In this document: one piece after another, positions 35,429-45,992 of the stretch
Layout of the letters: each line of letters starts with the position of its first letter
Numbering within the stretch: position 1 is the stretch's first letter
Source of the DNA: an uncultured Verrucomicrobiota bacterium
Lineage (GTDB): Bacteria; Verrucomicrobiota; Verrucomicrobiia; Verrucomicrobiales; DEV007
DNA: 64,000 nt
Assembly (NCBI GenBank): GCA_902589825.1
Contig: CACIUL010000009.1
Span: 1 to 64,000, forward strand
Direction of reading: 5' to 3'
Program-made: the position numbers and the translations under genes
Notes under the pieces: generated by a model
What the model was told of the DNA's origin: nothing
What the model saw: only the letters and a program-made list of their open reading frames with translations
The model's database searches: none

Positions 35429-35911
35429 TCAAAGGGCAGCCAGTTGCTTAATGCCCGATTCAGGCAGTCGCACAATGCGCCAGTCAGGAAGCACGTTTGC
35501 GCCAAGTTTTCGATAAAAATCAATGGCGCCGGTATTCCAGTCCAAGACCGTCCATTCCATTCTCCCGCAATTGCGATCAACTGCAATCCGAGCTAATTCA
35601 GACAGTAACCGCTTGCCTGTGCCTTTTCCGCGACACCCTGGTTTCACGTAAATGTCTTCAAGGTAAAGTCCCTGTCGGCCAATGAATGTAGAGTAATTGA
35701 AAAAGAATATGGCGGTTGCGATGATCTCTGTTCCGGATTCTGCCACTAGGGCATGGGCTGTTGGCCTTTGACCAAATAATGCCTGATGTGTGGAGTCCGT
35801 CGTCGATTCTACCAGGTGATCAATCTTCTCAAATACGGCTAATTCCATTAGCAGGGAATGGATGTCGCTGGAATCAGATGGGTGCGCGGATCGAATAATT
35901 ATTTCGCTCAT
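35429..35911 (-). CDS. GNAT-family N-acetyltransferase, diamine acetyltransferase-like
   Basis: 160 residues from ATG 35911 (a TTG at 35926 is an alternative). The acetyl-CoA-binding motif A lies in YVKPGCRGKGTGKRLLSEL, and LYLEDIYV and WTVLDWNTGAIDFYRKLGA are typical of the spermidine/spermine acetyltransferase-like subgroup. It should acetylate a small amine. The gene is transcribed away from glnS and has no clear functional tie to its neighbours. Confidence 0.88.
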   Translation of the reverse strand: MSEIIIRSAHPSDSSDIHSLLMELAVFEKIDHLVESTTDSTHQALFGQRPTAHALVAESGTEIIATAIFFFNYSTFIGRQGLYLEDIYVKPGCRGKGTGKRLLSELARIAVDRNCGRMEWTVLDWNTGAIDFYRKLGANVLPDWRIVRLPESGIKQLAAL

Positions 35912-36124
35912 CAGATCGGGAGCCAATTAGACCGGTGGATTTGAATGCCTCCGTTTTTCCATATCATTAAAGCAAAAGAAAGGTAATCGACTTGCTGTCA
36001 AGCGCTAGTGGGCGTGTGGCAATGTTCATAGAAGCGGCTTAAATGGGCTTCTCATTTCTGCTTAACTGTCCAAATGGAAGTGGCGTAGAGTGTTGTGTGT
36101 GCCATAATAGCGCGGTTTAAGTCA

Positions 36125-37813
36125 ATGGCCAAACAACAAGAGTCAACTGCCAAGAAGGATTTCATCAGGGAAATTGTCGCTGCTGATATCCTTGCCGGCA
36201 GGCACAAGACAACAGTTACCCGCTTTCCGCCTGAACCCAATGGGTATCTGCATATCGGGCATGCAAAATCGATTTGCCTGAATTTTGGCATTGCTCAAGA
36301 AAATCAGGATTCTGGTGCGAGGTGTCATTTGCGATTCGACGATACAAACCCGGCAAAAGAGGAATCTGAGTATGTTGAAGCGATAAAGGATGATATTCGC
36401 TGGCTGGGATTTGACTGGAAAGATCACCTTTATTTTGCCTCTGATTATTTTGACCAGCTTTATAACTGGGCGTTACACCTGATCGGCGAGGGCAAGGCTT
36501 ATGTAGATGACCTCAGTGCAGTCGAAATACGTGAGTATAGGGGTGGCTTGACCGAACCGGGGAAGGAGAGCCCTTACCGCGATCGCTCCATTGAGGAAAA
36601 TCTGTCCCTTTTTGAGGGAATGAAGAATGGTGAGTTTGATGATGGGATAAAGGTTTTAAGGGCCAAGATTGATATGGCTCACGCAAACCTTAATATGCGA
36701 GATCCTGTTCTTTACCGAATCCTTCACAAGAAACATCACCGTACAGGTGACCAGTGGTGCATCTATCCAACCTACGATTATGCCCATGGGCAGAGCGATG
36801 CCATAGAAGGAGTCACTCATTCATTGTGTACTCTGGAATTTGAGCATCATCGTCCGCTATATGATTGGCTGGTGGGAAACCTTCCTGTTCCTGCTCGCCC
36901 TAGGCAGATCGAATTTGCCAAGTTGCGACCCACGTATTTTCTGATGAGTAAACGCCGGCTTCTCGAGATGGTGAATGAGGGGCATGTTGACGGGTGGGAT
37001 GATCCGCGCATGGCAACGCTGTCGGGATTGCGTCGGCGTGGGTATCCACCTAGTGCAATCAGGAAGCTGTGCAAAACAGTTGGTGTGACCAAGTTCAACA
37101 GCGTTACTGATGTCGCTTTACTCGAACATGCTGTTCGTGAGGAGCTGAACAAGACGGCGATGCGCCGGATGGTGGTAATTGACCCTATCAAAGTGACGAT
37201 TACTAATTGGCCCGGCGGAGATCATGTTGAGATGATGAATGCCGTTAACAATCCGGAGGACACGGGCGCTGGAAGTCGTGAGGTTGCCTTGTCCGGGGAG
37301 GTGTTCATTGAACGCACTGATTTCATGGAGGACCCTCCCAAAAAATATTTCCGTCTAAGTCCAGGGGCTGAAGTAAGGTTGCGGTATTCATATTGCATCC
37401 GGTGCAATGAGGTCATCAAAAATGAAGATGGTAAAGTCATCGAGCTTCGGTGCACTTACGATCCTGAGACACTGGGCAAAAATCCTCCTGATCGAAAGGT
37501 TCGAGGAGCAATCCACTGGGTTTCCTGCAGGGAGGCCTTTGAGGCTGATGTGCGTCTCTACGATCGTGCTTTTATTGTCGAGGATCCTGCAGCTGAAGAT
37601 GATTGGCGTGAAGCAATTAATCCCCATGCGTTAACGGAACTGCGCGGGTGCAAGATGGAGCCTGTTCTCAAGGACGTGCTTGCAGGTGAATGCTTTCAGT
37701 TTGAGCGCACTGGATACTTTTGTGTCGACTCGAAGCATTCGGCACCGGGAAAGCCTTTATTCAACCGCACCGTGGCCTTGCGTGACTCGTGGGCTAAAAA
37801 TCAATCGAAATGA
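36125..37813 (+). CDS. glnS: Glutaminyl-tRNA synthetase
   Basis: 562 residues from ATG 36125; a GTG ten codons upstream is less likely. The class I motifs are clear: [15 protein letters not shown] (HIGH) and [11 protein letters not shown] (KMSKS-type), with RFDDTNP and [20 protein letters not shown] between them, which separate GlnS from GltX. The C-terminal anticodon-binding domain follows. It charges tRNA-Gln with glutamine, so this organism may not depend on GatCAB for Gln-tRNA. It overlaps the next gene by ATGA. Confidence 0.96.
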   Translation: MAKQQESTAKKDFIREIVAADILAGRHKTTVTRFPPEPNGYLHIGHAKSICLNFGIAQENQDSGARCHLRFDDTNPAKEESEYVEAIKDDIRWLGFDWKDHLYFASDYFDQLYNWALHLIGEGKAYVDDLSAVEIREYRGGLTEPGKESPYRDRSIEENLSLFEGMKNGEFDDGIKVLRAKIDMAHANLNMRDPVLYRILHKKHHRTGDQWCIYPTYDYAHGQSDAIEGVTHSLCTLEFEHHRPLYDWLVGNLPVPARPRQIEFAKLRPTYFLMSKRRLLEMVNEGHVDGWDDPRMATLSGLRRRGYPPSAIRKLCKTVGVTKFNSVTDVALLEHAVREELNKTAMRRMVVIDPIKVTITNWPGGDHVEMMNAVNNPEDTGAGSREVALSGEVFIERTDFMEDPPKKYFRLSPGAEVRLRYSYCIRCNEVIKNEDGKVIELRCTYDPETLGKNPPDRKVRGAIHWVSCREAFEADVRLYDRAFIVEDPAAEDDWREAINPHALTELRGCKMEPVLKDVLAGECFQFERTGYFCVDSKHSAPGKPLFNRTVALRDSWAKNQSK

Positions 37814-39795
37814 AATCTCTTTGGAATAATCTTGATGCAAGGAAGCTTGGCAAGGGATTGCTTTCCCAGCGTGTTTATTCATCTCGCCTTCTGGGAGCCA
37901 ATGCCAATCTGGTTTTGCATGGTGGAGGCAACACTTCAGTCAAGGTTTCTGAAAAGGATTTTTTCGGAAACCTGAGTGAGATCCTTTACGTAAAGGGCAG
38001 CGGTCATGATTTGGCATCAATAACCAAGGATGGATTTTCTCCCTGCCGGATGAATGAATTGCTTCAGCTCGCGCAGATGGACAGCCTGACTGATTCAGAA
38101 ATGGTTGCGCAGTGCAGTGCTGCAATGCTGGATGTTCAGGCGCCGAGACCGTCGATTGAAGCTCTTGTGCATGCGGTGATCCCGCGCAGATTTGTCGACC
38201 ATACCCATGCTGATGCCGTGGTGGCTATTACAAATACCCCGAATGCCAAGGATAAGATAAGGGAAATCTACGGAGACCGGGTATTGGTCGTGCCGTATGT
38301 GATGCCCGGCTTTGAGTTGGCTAAGGCAGTCAGGAGGATACTTGACGGTGCGGACCTTGATCGAGTCGAAGGAATGATATTGATGAATCATGGTGTTTTC
38401 ACCTTTCATGATGATGTAAGGAAAAGTTATGAACTGATGATCAAGCTGGCTACCCAGGCCGAAAGATACATTAAAGCAAATTTGCCAAAGAGGAAGAAGC
38501 CTGCCGGTGCTGGGGGGCGTTTGAAGGAGGATCTTCCTGCAATTTCCATTCTGCGACGCTGCGTCGCGGAGCACAGGGGGGTGCCGGTTTATGCCTGTAT
38601 TGATCAGAGCAAGGAGGCGATTGCGTTTTCACGACTCAAGAATATAGACTCAATTGCGCGGAGTGGCCCATTAACGCCTGACCATGTCATTAGAACAAAG
38701 CGAATTCCTGCGCTGATCGGTTCCGATGTTGAGCGATCAGTGTCGGTTTTCGCCAATAGATACACTCGTTATTTCAATAATTTTTCCAACGGGGATTTGG
38801 CGATGCTTGATCCTGCTCCGCGGTGGGCTATTTGGCCTGGGTATGGAGTTGTATCATTTGGGGCGACGCTTAAGGAGACAGGGATTGTTGCCGATATAGC
38901 ACGGCATACTTTAATTTCCATTGGCCATGCGGAGCAGGCACTTGGCGGATGGAAGCCACTCCCTGCTTCAAAATTATTCGATATAGAATACTGGGAACTG
39001 GAGCAGGCAAAGCTGAAGGCATCAGCCGCCCACCATTTTGCTCATCTCGGCAAGGTTGCCATCGTGTCGGGTTCAGCTGCAGGAATAGGCTTCGCCTGCG
39101 CAAAGGCACTTGCTGAGGATGGGGCAGCCGTGGTCGGGCTTGATCTTAATCCCGATATTGTTAGCCAAATGGAAGAGATAGGAGCGAAGGGCATGGTCGT
39201 AAACCTTACAGATGAGGGGCAAGTGGTTGCTGCTGTAGAGGAAACGATCAGGAAATTCGGCGGTCTGGATATCGTTGTCAGCAATGCGGGGATTTTTACT
39301 GCGGGCGCCTATTTGCAGGACATGGATCAATCCAATTGGGATAAATCAATTGCTGTCAACCTGACCAGTCACCAGGTGCTTTTAAAGCATTCGATTCCTT
39401 ACGTGAAACAGGGCTTGGATGGATCGATTGTGCTGGTGGGATCTCGCAATGTGAATGCGCCTGGAGCAGGCGCGGCAAGTTATTCCTGTGCCAAGGCTGG
39501 GTTAACTCAACTTTGCCGGGTGGCAGCACTTGAATTGGCGCCATTTGGTGTGCGATGCAATATTGTTCATCCCGATGCCGTGTTTGATACAAAATTGTGG
39601 ACTCCGCAGGCATTAAAACGATCAGCTGAGCGTTACGGGATCACTGTGGAGGAATATAAGACGAGAAACCTCTTGAAGGCAGAAATTAAATCGGCTGATG
39701 TTGGGGCAATGGTTTCAGCGATGGCGGGAAAGGTCTTTGCCAAAACAACCGGGGCGCAGGTGCCTGTTGACGGTGGTAATGACAGGGTTATTTAA
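37810..39795 (+). CDS. Bifunctional class II aldolase / short-chain dehydrogenase
   Basis: 661 residues. The N-terminal part is a class II aldolase/adducin domain with the metal-binding HTHAD and a later MNHGVFTF motif; the C-terminal part, from about residue 415, is a short-chain dehydrogenase with GSAAGIGFA (Gly-rich), VSNAGI (NAG) and YSCAKAG (catalytic YxxxK). This is the arrangement of RhaD/RhaE-type enzymes, which cleave deoxy-sugar 1-phosphates and oxidise the lactaldehyde product. Its true substrate here is unknown. It overlaps glnS by four bases, an odd partner for a catabolic enzyme. Confidence 0.92.
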   Translation: MKSLWNNLDARKLGKGLLSQRVYSSRLLGANANLVLHGGGNTSVKVSEKDFFGNLSEILYVKGSGHDLASITKDGFSPCRMNELLQLAQMDSLTDSEMVAQCSAAMLDVQAPRPSIEALVHAVIPRRFVDHTHADAVVAITNTPNAKDKIREIYGDRVLVVPYVMPGFELAKAVRRILDGADLDRVEGMILMNHGVFTFHDDVRKSYELMIKLATQAERYIKANLPKRKKPAGAGGRLKEDLPAISILRRCVAEHRGVPVYACIDQSKEAIAFSRLKNIDSIARSGPLTPDHVIRTKRIPALIGSDVERSVSVFANRYTRYFNNFSNGDLAMLDPAPRWAIWPGYGVVSFGATLKETGIVADIARHTLISIGHAEQALGGWKPLPASKLFDIEYWELEQAKLKASAAHHFAHLGKVAIVSGSAAGIGFACAKALAEDGAAVVGLDLNPDIVSQMEEIGAKGMVVNLTDEGQVVAAVEETIRKFGGLDIVVSNAGIFTAGAYLQDMDQSNWDKSIAVNLTSHQVLLKHSIPYVKQGLDGSIVLVGSRNVNAPGAGAASYSCAKAGLTQLCRVAALELAPFGVRCNIVHPDAVFDTKLWTPQALKRSAERYGITVEEYKTRNLLKAEIKSADVGAMVSAMAGKVFAKTTGAQVPVDGGNDRVI

Positions 39796-39806
39796 AGTTG
39801 CCCGTA

Positions 39807-42713
39807 TTAAGAATTAAGGTATGGGGCGAGGTATTTTCCCGTAATACTTTTTTTGTTTCCTGTGATTTGATCCGGTTCACCTTCTGCCACTATTGTGCCT
39901 CCGTCTGATCCTCCACGAGGTCCCATGTCAATAATCCAGTCAGCGCACTTGATTACGTCCAGGTTGTGCTCAATGACCACGATGGTGTTCCCTGCCTTGC
40001 ATAACCGGTAAAAGACGGCAAGGAGTGTCTCGATGTCGGCAAAATGAAGTCCTGTCGTTGGTTCATCGAGGATATAGAGAGTCGATCCCGTGCTTTTCTT
40101 GCTTAGTTCTGCAGAAAGCTTGACGCGCTGTGCCTCGCCTCCTGAAAGGGTGTTTGCAGGTTGACCGAGCCTCAGGTATCCAAGCCCGACCTCAGAAAGT
40201 GTCCTGAGCTTCAGGTGAATTTGGGGGATCTTGGCAAAAAAGAGGCTAGCCTTGTCGACCGTCATCTCGAGCACCTCTGCAATATTTTTTCCCTTGTAGG
40301 TGATGTCCAGTGTGTCCCGGTTGTAACGTGAGCCATTGCATGCCTCACATGTGACATACACATCTGAAAGGAAATGCATGTCGATCTTGATTGAGCCATC
40401 TCCCTGGCAGTGCTCGCATCTTCCGCCTTTTACATTAAAGCTGAACCTGCCAGCACCATAGCCGCGGATCTTTGAAGCGGGCAGTTCCGCAAAAAGCGTG
40501 CGAATGGGGGTAAATGCTCCGCAGTATGTGACCGGGTTTGATCTCGGGCTACGCCCTATCGGTGATTGATCGATCACGATTGATTTATCAACCTGTTCAA
40601 GGCCAACAATTTCATCATGTTGCCCTGGTATTTGCTTCGATGCGTATAAGCGCCGGAAGAGTGCGCGCTTTAGAATGACGTCAATGAGGGTTGACTTGCC
40701 ACTTCCTGATACACCCGTAACGCAGGTAAATGCAGCTAGAGGAATGTTTGCATCAACGTTTTGGAGGTTGTGCTCTTTTGCGCCGATAATTTTGATCCAG
40801 CCTTCAGTTGGGGAATTTACTGCTGTCGTGCAGTGCTTGATAACCTTTTTCCTGGGAATGGCTATCCTGAGTTTATTGCAGAGATACTTACCTGTCACAG
40901 AGGATGCGTGCCCTCTGATTAATTCAGGGGAGCCTGAGGCAATCAGTTCGCCGCCCCTTGGTCCTGCGCCGGGCCCAATATCGATGACATGGTCAGCTGC
41001 GGCGATTGTCTCGGCGTCATGCTCGACGACTATGACCGTATTGCCGAGATTCCTCAGTTTCCTGAGTGTAATGATCAACTGCGCGTTGTCACTTTGGTGA
41101 AGGCCGACGCTTGGTTCGTCGAGAACATAAATGACTCCTGAAAGTCCCGAGCCGATTTGTGTCGCAAGGCGCACCCTCTGTGATTCGCCGCCGGACAGGG
41201 TTGAGCTCTCCCTGTCAAGGGTAAGGTATGAAAGGCCAACGTCATCAAGGAACTGCAAGCGATCGCTGGTCTGCTTGACGATTCTCTCAACAATACCAAG
41301 CTGCGTTGCTGTCAATTTTAAACCATGGATCCAGCAGAGGGCCTGACTGATGTTCAGCGATGTAACCTGGTCAATGGACAGCTCATTTTCGCCTTTGCTG
41401 TTGATGGTTACTGAAAGCATCTCGGGGCGAAGCCTCCGCCCATTGCAAGCCTGGCAGGGTTGAGGGGTCATGAACCGCCTGACATTACGCCTAGTCGTCT
41501 CGCTTTTGCTTGTTTCATGCAGGCGTTGTGCCTGGGCAATCAGACCTTCATACGGTTTATCCAGGGGTTTGTGCTTACCACTCTTGTTTAAGTCAAAACG
41601 GACCGGGGTATTTCCTGTCCCGTGAAACAGCGCATCGACAAATTCATCCGGCAGGTTTTCGAAGGGAGTGTCCTTGCTTATTGAAAAATGGAGCGCAAGA
41701 CAGTTAATCTGTCTGTCGTGCAGCGACTTAAGTTTTTTGTTTCTCGACCACCATGTCTTGAGGGCTCCATCACTGATACACTTGGCGGGATCATCAATAA
41801 ATAGACGGGGGTCTGCTCGGAGGATGTTACCGAGACCTTGACAGTGTTCGCACGCCCCGAGGTGACTGTTAAAGGAAAAGTGCTTTGGTGAGAGTCTTGG
41901 CATCCGAAACCCGGTTCGAGGGTTGGCAAAAGCCGTGGTGTAATCATTGATAACCCACTCGTGTTTTTCTGTTTGCTGGGAGTGCACCTGAACTTCGTCC
42001 TCTCCCCACTTGAGTGCGGTCTCGACGGAGTTTGCAACGCGCGATTCAATGCCATCCTTGATAACAATCCTGTCGACAACAACCTCAATGGAATGCAGTT
42101 CATTTGATTTATATCTTCGTTGAGGATTGTCCAGTTCAATTAGGTCACCATTGATCCTGGCGCGGACGAAACCGTTTCTTTTAAGCCTTTCGATTACAGC
42201 AGAGACATTGACTTTCTTTGCCTTGACCACAGGCGCAAGGATCATGACGCGGGTAAGTGGCTTCAGCTCAAGCAGCTTGTCCACAATTTGAGCGATGCTC
42301 AGTTTTTCAACTTTTTCACCGGTTTCAGGGTCATGAGGCACACCAATTGCTGAAAAAAGTAAGCGGAGGTAATCATAGACCTCGGTGACAGTAGCCACCG
42401 TTGACCTTGGGTTCGTTGTAGAGTTGCCTTGTTCAATGGCAATTGCGGGAGAAAGACCATCGATAGAGTCGAAGTCGGGTTGCTCAATCTGGTCCAGGAA
42501 TTGCCTCGCGTAAGTGGACAGGCTTTCAACGAAGCGTCTTTGCCCTTCCGCGTAGAGTGTATTGAATGCAAGTGAGGATTTTCCGGACCCGCTTGGTCCT
42601 GTAATCACAACAAACTGGTTTCTTGGGATTTCGACGTCAATATTCTTAAGGTTATGTTGACGTGCCCCCCTTATGATAATTGGTCCGGGGTCTCTATTTT
42701 TTGAATCTGGCAC
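39807..42713 (-). CDS. uvrA: UvrABC excinuclease subunit A
   Basis: About 968 residues if translation starts at GTG 42713. The frame continues upstream to a TTG at 42770, adding 19 residues that do not look conserved. Two ABC ATPase modules are present: VVITGPSGSGKSSLAFNTLY and VTGVSGSGKSTLIDVIL (Walker A), each with a signature (LSGGESQRVRLATQ and LSGGEAQRVKLSAE). Zinc-binding CxxC pairs occur in both halves (CEHCQGLG, CQACNGRR; CEHCQGDG, CEACNGSR). It recognises bulky DNA lesions in nucleotide excision repair. It converges on the aldolase gene across 11 bases. Confidence 0.96.
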   Translation of the reverse strand: MPDSKNRDPGPIIIRGARQHNLKNIDVEIPRNQFVVITGPSGSGKSSLAFNTLYAEGQRRFVESLSTYARQFLDQIEQPDFDSIDGLSPAIAIEQGNSTTNPRSTVATVTEVYDYLRLLFSAIGVPHDPETGEKVEKLSIAQIVDKLLELKPLTRVMILAPVVKAKKVNVSAVIERLKRNGFVRARINGDLIELDNPQRRYKSNELHSIEVVVDRIVIKDGIESRVANSVETALKWGEDEVQVHSQQTEKHEWVINDYTTAFANPRTGFRMPRLSPKHFSFNSHLGACEHCQGLGNILRADPRLFIDDPAKCISDGALKTWWSRNKKLKSLHDRQINCLALHFSISKDTPFENLPDEFVDALFHGTGNTPVRFDLNKSGKHKPLDKPYEGLIAQAQRLHETSKSETTRRNVRRFMTPQPCQACNGRRLRPEMLSVTINSKGENELSIDQVTSLNISQALCWIHGLKLTATQLGIVERIVKQTSDRLQFLDDVGLSYLTLDRESSTLSGGESQRVRLATQIGSGLSGVIYVLDEPSVGLHQSDNAQLIITLRKLRNLGNTVIVVEHDAETIAAADHVIDIGPGAGPRGGELIASGSPELIRGHASSVTGKYLCNKLRIAIPRKKVIKHCTTAVNSPTEGWIKIIGAKEHNLQNVDANIPLAAFTCVTGVSGSGKSTLIDVILKRALFRRLYASKQIPGQHDEIVGLEQVDKSIVIDQSPIGRSPRSNPVTYCGAFTPIRTLFAELPASKIRGYGAGRFSFNVKGGRCEHCQGDGSIKIDMHFLSDVYVTCEACNGSRYNRDTLDITYKGKNIAEVLEMTVDKASLFFAKIPQIHLKLRTLSEVGLGYLRLGQPANTLSGGEAQRVKLSAELSKKSTGSTLYILDEPTTGLHFADIETLLAVFYRLCKAGNTIVVIEHNLDVIKCADWIIDMGPRGGSDGGTIVAEGEPDQITGNKKSITGKYLAPYLNS

Positions 42714-42770
42714 AGGATTTCTTTGATTGTGGCTTTCTCCCTGAAGCTGCGTAAAGATATACACGATCAA

Positions 42771-43223
42771 ATGACAACGTCAGAAGAAAATAGTGCACAG
42801 GAGCTTCCGCGAGTCCTGGCTGCGCATGAAGATGTGGGCACGTTGAGGTTGCTGCGTGAGACTCTTGAAACTTTTATACCCTGTAGGGTTGATACAACTC
42901 CAAATGCCGAATACGCATTCGAGTTGGCCCTGCAGCGCCAATACAAACTTTTTATCTTCGGGTTGGGCTTGCCCGTGATCAAGGGTGAGCTCCTGTATGG
43001 TTTGCTGGTCAAGGTGTTGACTGTCTCTGAGAATGAGAGGAATAAATGCCCTGGCGTGATCTACATTGGTGACCCTGAACATTCCGGCCAGGCGGAAAAT
43101 CTCCAGCGTGAGGCACGCGTTAAGGGGGTGCTGGTAAAACCGCTGACGGTCGAGCGCATTGTCTCAACGGTAAAAAAGGTAACGGCATTCAAGAGGCTGC
43201 ATCCAGGAGGAGAATCATCCTGA
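42771..43223 (+). CDS. Receiver-like protein lacking the phosphoacceptor aspartate
   Basis: 150 residues from ATG 42771; the frame extends upstream only through a TTG. The sequence follows the receiver fold: VLAAHEDVGTLRLLRETLE (acidic pair), then YKLFIFGLGLPVIKGELL where the phosphorylated Asp of a normal receiver (LLDxxMP) is replaced by Gly, and VKGVLVKPLTVERIV with the conserved Lys-Pro. No output domain is attached. It may be a phosphorylation-independent adaptor. It ends within the start of trpF (one-base overlap) and is divergent from uvrA. Confidence 0.65.
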   Translation: MTTSEENSAQELPRVLAAHEDVGTLRLLRETLETFIPCRVDTTPNAEYAFELALQRQYKLFIFGLGLPVIKGELLYGLLVKVLTVSENERNKCPGVIYIGDPEHSGQAENLQREARVKGVLVKPLTVERIVSTVKKVTAFKRLHPGGESS

Positions 43224-43888
43224 TGAAACCCCGGCTTGTCCAGCAAGAGCATGTAGGTGTGAAGATATGCGGGGTGCGCACTTTGCATGATGCCTTGTCA
43301 GCATGTGACGCCGGCGCTGATGCGCTCGGATTTAATTTCTGGCCACATTCGAAGCGCTACCTCGACCCTTCTGAGTTGTCCAAATGGATGAGAGATATGC
43401 CTGACTCTGTGGAAAGGATCGGAGTTTTTGTTAATGCCGGCACAGAGGAGGTCATGCGTTTGCTTGAAGACGGTGTCGTGCACGCTGCTCAGTTCCACGG
43501 AGATGAGACGTCTGATTATTACAAGAAATTTTCACCGGCAACTGTTTGCCTTAAAGCTTTCACTGTACGTGACGCATCCTCCCTTGATGTGGTAAGCGGG
43601 TTTCAGGCATCAACCGTTTTGCTTGATGCCTACTGCCCTGGGGAATACGGTGGCAGTGGAACATCTTTTGAGTGGGGGCTGGGCCAGTCATTTGTCGCGG
43701 ACAATCCTGCAACCAGTGTTGTCCTTGCAGGAGGGCTCAGTCCTAGCAATGTGGCATCTGCCATTAGTCAGGTCAGACCTGCAGCTGTTGACGTGGCGAG
43801 CGGGGTGGAATCTGCACCTGGTGTCAAGGATCACTCAATGGTGCGTGATTTTGTTCGCCTTGCACATGAAATGAATATTCGTGATTGA
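43223..43888 (+). CDS. trpF: Phosphoribosylanthranilate isomerase
   Basis: 221 residues with the family pattern VKICGVRTLHDAL, ALGFNFWPHSKRY, IGVFVNAG, AQFHGDE and VLAGGLSPSNV. The catalytic Cys is in KICGV and the general acid Asp in the VLLDAYCPGEYGG segment. It converts N-(5-phosphoribosyl)anthranilate to the 1-carboxyphenylamino deoxyribulose phosphate in tryptophan synthesis. No other trp gene is adjacent, so the pathway is dispersed here. It precedes leuB closely. Confidence 0.94.
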   Translation: MKPRLVQQEHVGVKICGVRTLHDALSACDAGADALGFNFWPHSKRYLDPSELSKWMRDMPDSVERIGVFVNAGTEEVMRLLEDGVVHAAQFHGDETSDYYKKFSPATVCLKAFTVRDASSLDVVSGFQASTVLLDAYCPGEYGGSGTSFEWGLGQSFVADNPATSVVLAGGLSPSNVASAISQVRPAAVDVASGVESAPGVKDHSMVRDFVRLAHEMNIRD

Positions 43889-43920
43889 CCAACTCCTTAT
43901 TGCATCGATTCTCGCTGTTC

Positions 43921-45039
43921 ATGGAAAAACAAGTTCATCGTGTTGCAGTACTTCCCGGCGACGGGATAGGTCCCGAGGTCATGACCGAGGCGGTTCGCGT
44001 CCTTGAGCTGGTGTCAGCCCTTTATGAGGTCAATTTTGAATTTGACCAGAAGCCTGTAGGCGGAGCTGCTATTGATGAACTTGGCTGCCCGTTGCCTGAT
44101 GTTACCTTGCGTTCCTGTGAAAATTCGGATGCTATCCTGTTCGGTTCGGTAGGTGGCCCAAAGTGGGAAAATCTCCCTCCGGACGAGCAACCTGAAAGGG
44201 GGGCCCTGCTGCCACTCAGGAAGCATTTTGGCCTATTTGCCAACCTAAGGCCGAGTGTATGCTTTCCTTCACTGGTGCATGCTTCTCCTATCCGCGGGGA
44301 TCTTGTTGAGGGTGGTTTTGACGTGCTGTGTGTCCGGGAACTGACTGGGGGAATTTATTTTGGTGAGCCCAAAGAGATACGCGAAGTTGAAAAGGGGCGC
44401 ATTGCTATAGACACGATGGTGTACCATCAGTCAGAGATTGAGCGCATTGCACATGTTGCATTCAATGCGGCAATGGGACGCGGGAAAAAACTGACGTCCA
44501 TTGATAAAGCGAACGTGTTGCGTAATGGAATCCTTTGGCGTGAGACAGTTGAAGCGGTTGCCGCAGATTACCCGGAAGTCGAACTCGATCACCTGTATGT
44601 GGATAATGCCGCAATGCAGTTGATTCGTCGGCCGAGGGAATTTGATGTTGTTTTGGCGCCTAACCTTTTCGGAGATATTCTCAGTGACGAGATGGCGATG
44701 ATTGCAGGATCTCTTGGCATGCTTGCCAGCTCCAGTCTTGGCCGGGACAAGGGAGACGGCTTGTATTTTGGCATGTATGAACCAAGCGGAGGCTCTGCTC
44801 CTGACATTGCCGGGCAAGGTGTCGCCAACCCCTGTGCGCAGATCTTATCAGCGGCCCTTATGTTACGTTACTCACTTGGCTGCATAGATGCCGCCAACGC
44901 AATAGACAATTCCGTCAGGCGGGCAATTGATGACGGGATTCGTACTGCTGACATCTTTACAGGAGAGCAGGGAACGCATCAGGTAGGGACGACTCAAATG
45001 GGAGACGCTATTCTCGAGAGAATCAAGTCCGGTGCATGA
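43921..45039 (+). CDS. leuB: 3-isopropylmalate dehydrogenase
   Basis: 372 residues from ATG 43921; the upstream frame opens with TTG. Motifs include VLPGDGIGPEVMTEA, the substrate-binding LLPLRKHFGLFANLRP, the catalytic VRELTGGIYFGEP and KANVLRNG, and NLFGDILSDEMAMIAGSLGM, as in LeuB; SGGSAPDIAGQGVANP is the NAD-binding segment. It catalyses the oxidative decarboxylation step of leucine synthesis. It lies 32 bases after trpF and may be co-transcribed. Confidence 0.96.
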   Translation: MEKQVHRVAVLPGDGIGPEVMTEAVRVLELVSALYEVNFEFDQKPVGGAAIDELGCPLPDVTLRSCENSDAILFGSVGGPKWENLPPDEQPERGALLPLRKHFGLFANLRPSVCFPSLVHASPIRGDLVEGGFDVLCVRELTGGIYFGEPKEIREVEKGRIAIDTMVYHQSEIERIAHVAFNAAMGRGKKLTSIDKANVLRNGILWRETVEAVAADYPEVELDHLYVDNAAMQLIRRPREFDVVLAPNLFGDILSDEMAMIAGSLGMLASSSLGRDKGDGLYFGMYEPSGGSAPDIAGQGVANPCAQILSAALMLRYSLGCIDAANAIDNSVRRAIDDGIRTADIFTGEQGTHQVGTTQMGDAILERIKSGA

Positions 45040-45095
45040 TTCGATTCTCTTTACAGCAGGACATTTCCTGCGTGACCCCTTGATCTAGCGATTTC

Positions 45096-45917
45096 ATGGT
45101 GCAAGACCGATTGCCGGGTAAAGGTGAGGAGGACTGGTATAACATGCCTCTTTATTACGATATTGTTTTTGATCAGGATACATCCAGTGAAGCTGAATTT
45201 TTGGAGCATGTATTTGCGCTTCACGCTGACAGGGAAAACGGGAACGGGCTTGAAATCCTTGAACCTGCATGTGGCAGCGGTCGGTTGCTCCATGCGCTAA
45301 GCAGCATGGGGCACAAGGTTACGGGGTTTGACGTTTCTCCTCAAATGATTGAGTTCTCTAAAAAAAGGCTGATCGCTGCAGGATATGCGCCAAATCTTTT
45401 CCATATGGAGATGGATAGTTTCGAGATTCCTTGCAAGTTTGACATGGCATTCTGTCTGGTTAGCACATTCAAGTATCTTCTTGATGAGAAATCTTCACGT
45501 GCTCATCTCCAACGTGTGGCCGATCACCTTAAAAGTGGTGCCATTTATGTGCTCGGTTTTCATTTATCCAATTACGCGAACCGGGAAAGCCAACGCGAAG
45601 AGTGGCAGGGATCGAGGAAGGGCACGGAGGTTGATTGTATTATTGATTCTGAGCCACCTGATCCAGATGCCCGCCTTGAGCAAATGCAGTGCGTCCTGAA
45701 TGTTCGTGAGAACAATGATAAGAAAACGGTCAGGACCACTTGGCAGTTCCGCACTTATGATGCACAGCAGGTAAGGGATTTACTTTCCTCGGTTCCTGAC
45801 CTGGAGCTGGTGGGATGCTACGATTTCTGTTATGACGTCAATGAACCTCGAGAGTTGGAATCCCCGTGGGAGGACGTGATCCTGGTTTTGAAAAAACGTA
45901 ATGGAAAAAATGAGTGA
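45096..45917 (+). CDS. Class I SAM-dependent methyltransferase
   Basis: 273 residues. Motif I is ILEPACGSGRLLHAL (around residues 53-67), followed by VTGFDVSPQMIEFSKKRL and a MDSFEIPCKFDMAFCLVS acidic/aromatic segment. It is a soluble, small-molecule type methyltransferase with no further specificity clue. ATG 45144 (MPLYYDIVFDQ) is an alternative start that still keeps the domain. Its neighbours, leuB and the MauE-like gene, suggest no shared pathway. Confidence 0.85.
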   Translation: MVQDRLPGKGEEDWYNMPLYYDIVFDQDTSSEAEFLEHVFALHADRENGNGLEILEPACGSGRLLHALSSMGHKVTGFDVSPQMIEFSKKRLIAAGYAPNLFHMEMDSFEIPCKFDMAFCLVSTFKYLLDEKSSRAHLQRVADHLKSGAIYVLGFHLSNYANRESQREEWQGSRKGTEVDCIIDSEPPDPDARLEQMQCVLNVRENNDKKTVRTTWQFRTYDAQQVRDLLSSVPDLELVGCYDFCYDVNEPRELESPWEDVILVLKKRNGKNE

Positions 45918-45992
45918 TTACGGTCACAAGCTTATCGAGGCAAGAGAAGGATTGCTCAGTCGGTCCTCCCTGTGATCATTTGATGGTTTCAT

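Noticed and set aside
36030-36052. Inverted repeat AGAAGC/GCTTCT upstream of glnS
   Set aside because: Six pairs with an 11-base loop are within chance in a 200-base gap; no T-box features could be recognised.
42714-42770. N-terminal extension of uvrA to the TTG at 42770
   Set aside because: The 19 extra residues do not look conserved, and the TTG would leave no room for control signals against the divergent gene; GTG 42713 is preferred but not certain.
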